Source: Candidatus Desantisbacteria bacterium CG1_02_49_89 | GTDB taxonomy: Bacteria > Desantisbacteria > UBA1551 | Assembly (NCBI GenBank): GCA_001871075.1 | Contig: MNUP01000073.1 | Location: 1 to 14,315 of the forward strand | Direction: 5' to 3' | Length of the DNA stretch: 14,315 nt | In this document: positions 12,159-14,315 of the stretch, in pieces | How positions within the stretch are numbered: the first letter of the stretch is position 1 | How the letters are laid out: every line of letters starts with the position of its first letter | The notes under the pieces: model-generated | The model's input: only the letters and a program-made list of their open reading frames with translations | Told to the model about the DNA's origin: nothing | Databases searched by the model: none | Translations under genes and position numbers: made by a program

Positions 12159-14315
12159 TTATTTTAGTATCAGCAGAAGCGCGGCGAGGGAGAAAAAGAA
12201 GATCGCGGTTATTATCTTAACAGGTATTATATTTTTCTGCGAGAATTCAGCGAACTTCTTTGAGCCGACCCCGAAATACGCGAGCAGAAATACTATAATG
12301 AGGGGAATGATGAACATCAGGTTATAAAGAAAAAGATAGAAGTAAGCCTGCGCCGCGAGGGCCGGGTCCTTGGTCATAAAAGCAATGGTCGGTATGTATA
12401 TCTGTCCCGTGCACACGGCTTCAAGCAAAGAAACAAGCAGTCCCGTGAAAAACGCCCCGGCTATGATCAAAGGCGCGTTTATGTTTTTCCTTATCCAGAA
12501 ATGTATGCTTTCCTTGACTGCCCGGGGAAGCTGGAGCGCTATCCTGCTCGAATCGCCGGTTTTCTTGTAGATATACGCGTCATACAGGCTCATGCAGCCC
12601 AGGAATACGGCAACGGCAAAAATGGCGTAGAAGATAGCGGAAGAAACAACCTTGAACGCGGATATGCTTTGCAGGACCTTAAAAAGCCCCACGCCAAGCA
12701 TGTAATAAGCGGCAAAAACCCCTGCCGCGAAAAATATCCCGTTCAGCAGTATGTCCCGCTTGCTCCTGCCCGCGTAGGTCAGGAAAGAAATAAAAAATAT
12801 GATAGTCGCGAAAGCGCAGGGATTTATACCGTCGATAAGCCCAGCGGCTATCACGGCAAACGGGCCGAAAGACCTGAACCTGCGGGCTATCACGCTTTCA
12901 GTATTAGCGCCTGCGGCCTGAAAGGTTTCGGAAAGAGTCTTTTTAAGCGGCTGGGTCTTCTTGGCCTTAATCGCGGCAAGCTCTTCTTCGATCAATTTTT
13001 CGAGCTTTTTCTTTATCTCTATGCTGCCAAGCAGACACCTTCCGCCCACATAAGCTTCCATGGGCACGCTTTTCTTTATCCCGTATTTTTCTTCAAGGCC
13101 CACGAGCATCTCGTAATTTTCTTTTTTCGAAATATCGAATTCTTTTATTTCGACAGCACCGCCGTATTTGACCCTGATCCCCGGCAGCAACCCTCCCCTT
13201 ATTTCCTCGCACTGGCGGCATCCCGGCGAATAAAAATACATAACCTGCAACGCGCCTTTTTGCTGTTTGTTCGGAGTCACAAACTTTTGACTTTTACCTT
13301 TTACCTTTTGACTTTTGACTTGTATCTTCTCTTCGATTACAGGCCTTTTCACCCTTCCCGTTATCAGAATTGAACTCACCTGCTGGGTCGGGTCATTCGT
13401 CTCTATGTATAAGTTATAGATAAATGTTTCTCCGAGGACTTCTTCGGAAAAGAAAAACAACTTTATACCTGATTCCCCGAGCGGCTGAATACTGTCCGAG
13501 GCAGGAAGAGCGCTAATGCATTCGCAGGAAGCCCTTATTTTCCTTAAAACAAGTGTGTCTGACCCGATGTTGCGGACAGGTATCTCGCTTTCAACGGTCC
13601 TGCCCTTCTCTATCTCGCCCCAGTCCAGCTCATCCGGGACCATGATGAACGGGATCGCTCTTCCAAGCTTTGTTTCCGGGACGACCTTTAACGCGGCGGT
13701 TTCAGGTGCTGCCGTTGCTGCAAGTCTTTTTGCTTCCTGCAAAACATCGTATTCCGCCACAAGCGCGGCGGTCTGCGTGTCATCCGAAACTTTGTCGTTA
13801 AGCAGCGTCAGCTTGTAATCAGAAACCTTCAATATATAATCTTTTTTCTGGATATAGAGCTTGTATGTTGACTGGCCCGGGAACTGGACAAGGTTCGCTT
13901 TTGTCGCGATCTTATCCCTTGTAAGCGTGATCCTGCCCGCGTATTCGCCGTTTTTGCCTGCCTGGACGATAACTGCGTTCCCGGATTTAAGCGGTTTTTC
14001 CATCAGGGTCTGCGTGTGCCCGCCTACAATAATGTCTATTCCTTCCACCTCTTTGGCTAATTTTTCATCCCCTTCGTCTCCGAGATGAGAAAGCACGACA
14101 ACAATGTCTGCCTTACCTTTTGTGTCAGCAATGATCTTTTTCAAAACCGCTGCCGGGTCAAGGATCACAAGCCCTTCGATCTTTTCTTTGGGGAAGAAAA
14201 GGAACGCCCTGTCATTCACAACAGACGCTATCAGGATCTTAAATCCGCCTATATCCTTGATTATGTACGGCTTAGTAAATAATGGGGACTGTCCCGATTT
14301 TTGTAAGTCAAAATC
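12159..14315 (-). CDS. Metallophosphatase-DUF1573-thioredoxin-CcdA fusion protein, 5' end outside the window
   Basis: 718 codons are open from the window edge to TAA at 12159; GTG 14219 is only an internal codon, since homologous sequence (TKPYIIKDIGGFKILIASV) precedes it. Visible residues 1-190 are the rear of a 5'-nucleotidase/UshA-type metallophosphatase (VVLSHLGDEGDEKLA, IDIIVGGHTQT with metal His). Its usual C-terminal nucleotidase domain is missing. Residues about 226-324 are DUF1573 (DWGEIEKGRTVESEIPVRN, SCEC). Residues about 352-445 are a thioredoxin fold with CRQC (Cys366/369). Residues about 480-718 are a six-helix CcdA/DsbD domain with INPCAF (Cys500) and EAVCTGQIY (Cys635). The CcdA part would carry reductant from cytoplasmic thioredoxin to the fused periplasmic CxxC. 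Likely role: periplasmic disulfide reduction coupled to an exported hydrolase. Confidence 0.85.
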   Translation of the reverse strand, partial: DFDLQKSGQSPLFTKPYIIKDIGGFKILIASVVNDRAFLFFPKEKIEGLVILDPAAVLKKIIADTKGKADIVVVLSHLGDEGDEKLAKEVEGIDIIVGGHTQTLMEKPLKSGNAVIVQAGKNGEYAGRITLTRDKIATKANLVQFPGQSTYKLYIQKKDYILKVSDYKLTLLNDKVSDDTQTAALVAEYDVLQEAKRLAATAAPETAALKVVPETKLGRAIPFIMVPDELDWGEIEKGRTVESEIPVRNIGSDTLVLRKIRASCECISALPASDSIQPLGESGIKLFFFSEEVLGETFIYNLYIETNDPTQQVSSILITGRVKRPVIEEKIQVKSQKVKGKSQKFVTPNKQQKGALQVMYFYSPGCRQCEEIRGGLLPGIRVKYGGAVEIKEFDISKKENYEMLVGLEEKYGIKKSVPMEAYVGGRCLLGSIEIKKKLEKLIEEELAAIKAKKTQPLKKTLSETFQAAGANTESVIARRFRSFGPFAVIAAGLIDGINPCAFATIIFFISFLTYAGRSKRDILLNGIFFAAGVFAAYYMLGVGLFKVLQSISAFKVVSSAIFYAIFAVAVFLGCMSLYDAYIYKKTGDSSRIALQLPRAVKESIHFWIRKNINAPLIIAGAFFTGLLVSLLEAVCTGQIYIPTIAFMTKDPALAAQAYFYLFLYNLMFIIPLIIVFLLAYFGVGSKKFAEFSQKNIIPVKIITAIFFFSLAALLLILK
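13283..13324. repeat. Six tandem heptamers within the fusion gene
   Basis: On the plus strand six exact 7-bp units follow one another: ACTTTTG, ACTTTTA, CCTTTTA, CCTTTTG, ACTTTTG, ACTTGTA. The 42 bp keep the frame and encode a lysine/serine/glutamine-rich linker (VKSQKVKGKSQK) between the DUF1573 and thioredoxin domains. The units resemble the heptamers that flank palindromes at 1027-1054 and in queE. Confidence 0.8.

Noticed and set aside
12501-13373. 290-residue plus-strand open frame
   Set aside because: Antisense to the CcdA/thioredoxin coding sequence, which has conserved residues throughout; no independent evidence of coding.

Overview
The window looks like a piece of chromosome from an uncultured Gram-negative (diderm) bacterium. 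The evidence is an outer-membrane beta-barrel protein ending in Phe, a type IV pilus retraction ATPase, a periplasmic thioredoxin/CcdA protein and several signal peptides. Divergent UroD-family proteins, SBBP propellers, an RHS protein and a heavy load of dispersed palindromic repeats would fit a candidate-phylum genome (Omnitrophota, Elusimicrobiota or similar). That placement is a low-confidence guess. Every convincing gene is on the minus strand, so the transcription order runs from high to low coordinates.

Layout in transcription order. (1) 14315-12159: a 5'-truncated multidomain membrane protein joining a 5'-nucleotidase-type metallophosphatase, DUF1573, a CxxC thioredoxin and a six-helix CcdA/DsbD domain. 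(2) 12083-10106: a UroD-family protein followed by a radical-SAM QueE-like protein whose coding sequence carries two palindromic repeat elements in frame. (3) A consensus promoter (9982-10009) drives a probable operon 9938-4711: outer-membrane barrel, PilT, a cyclic-nucleotide-binding/GAF protein, a seven-repeat SBBP propeller and a LamG/DUF1080-like secreted protein. The last two each hold one in-frame TAG. A strong intrinsic terminator at 4624-4677 closes this unit. (4) 4593-1598: zinc-dependent alcohol/polyol dehydrogenase, SDR oxidoreductase and a second UroD-family protein, probably one catabolic operon. (5) 1600-756: no protein gene. This stretch is a nest of palindromic repeats, then a minus-strand promoter, a folded RNA candidate and an intrinsic terminator. 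(6) 755-1: the N-terminus of an RHS/YD-repeat protein, visibly AT-richer than the rest.

The most unusual points are the four-domain fusion, the heptamer-flanked double-hairpin elements inside queE (comparable to Rickettsia palindromic elements), two neighbouring amber-interrupted secreted genes, and the ~430-nt untranslated leader or small RNA before the RHS gene. No tRNA, rRNA, CRISPR array or IS transposase was seen.
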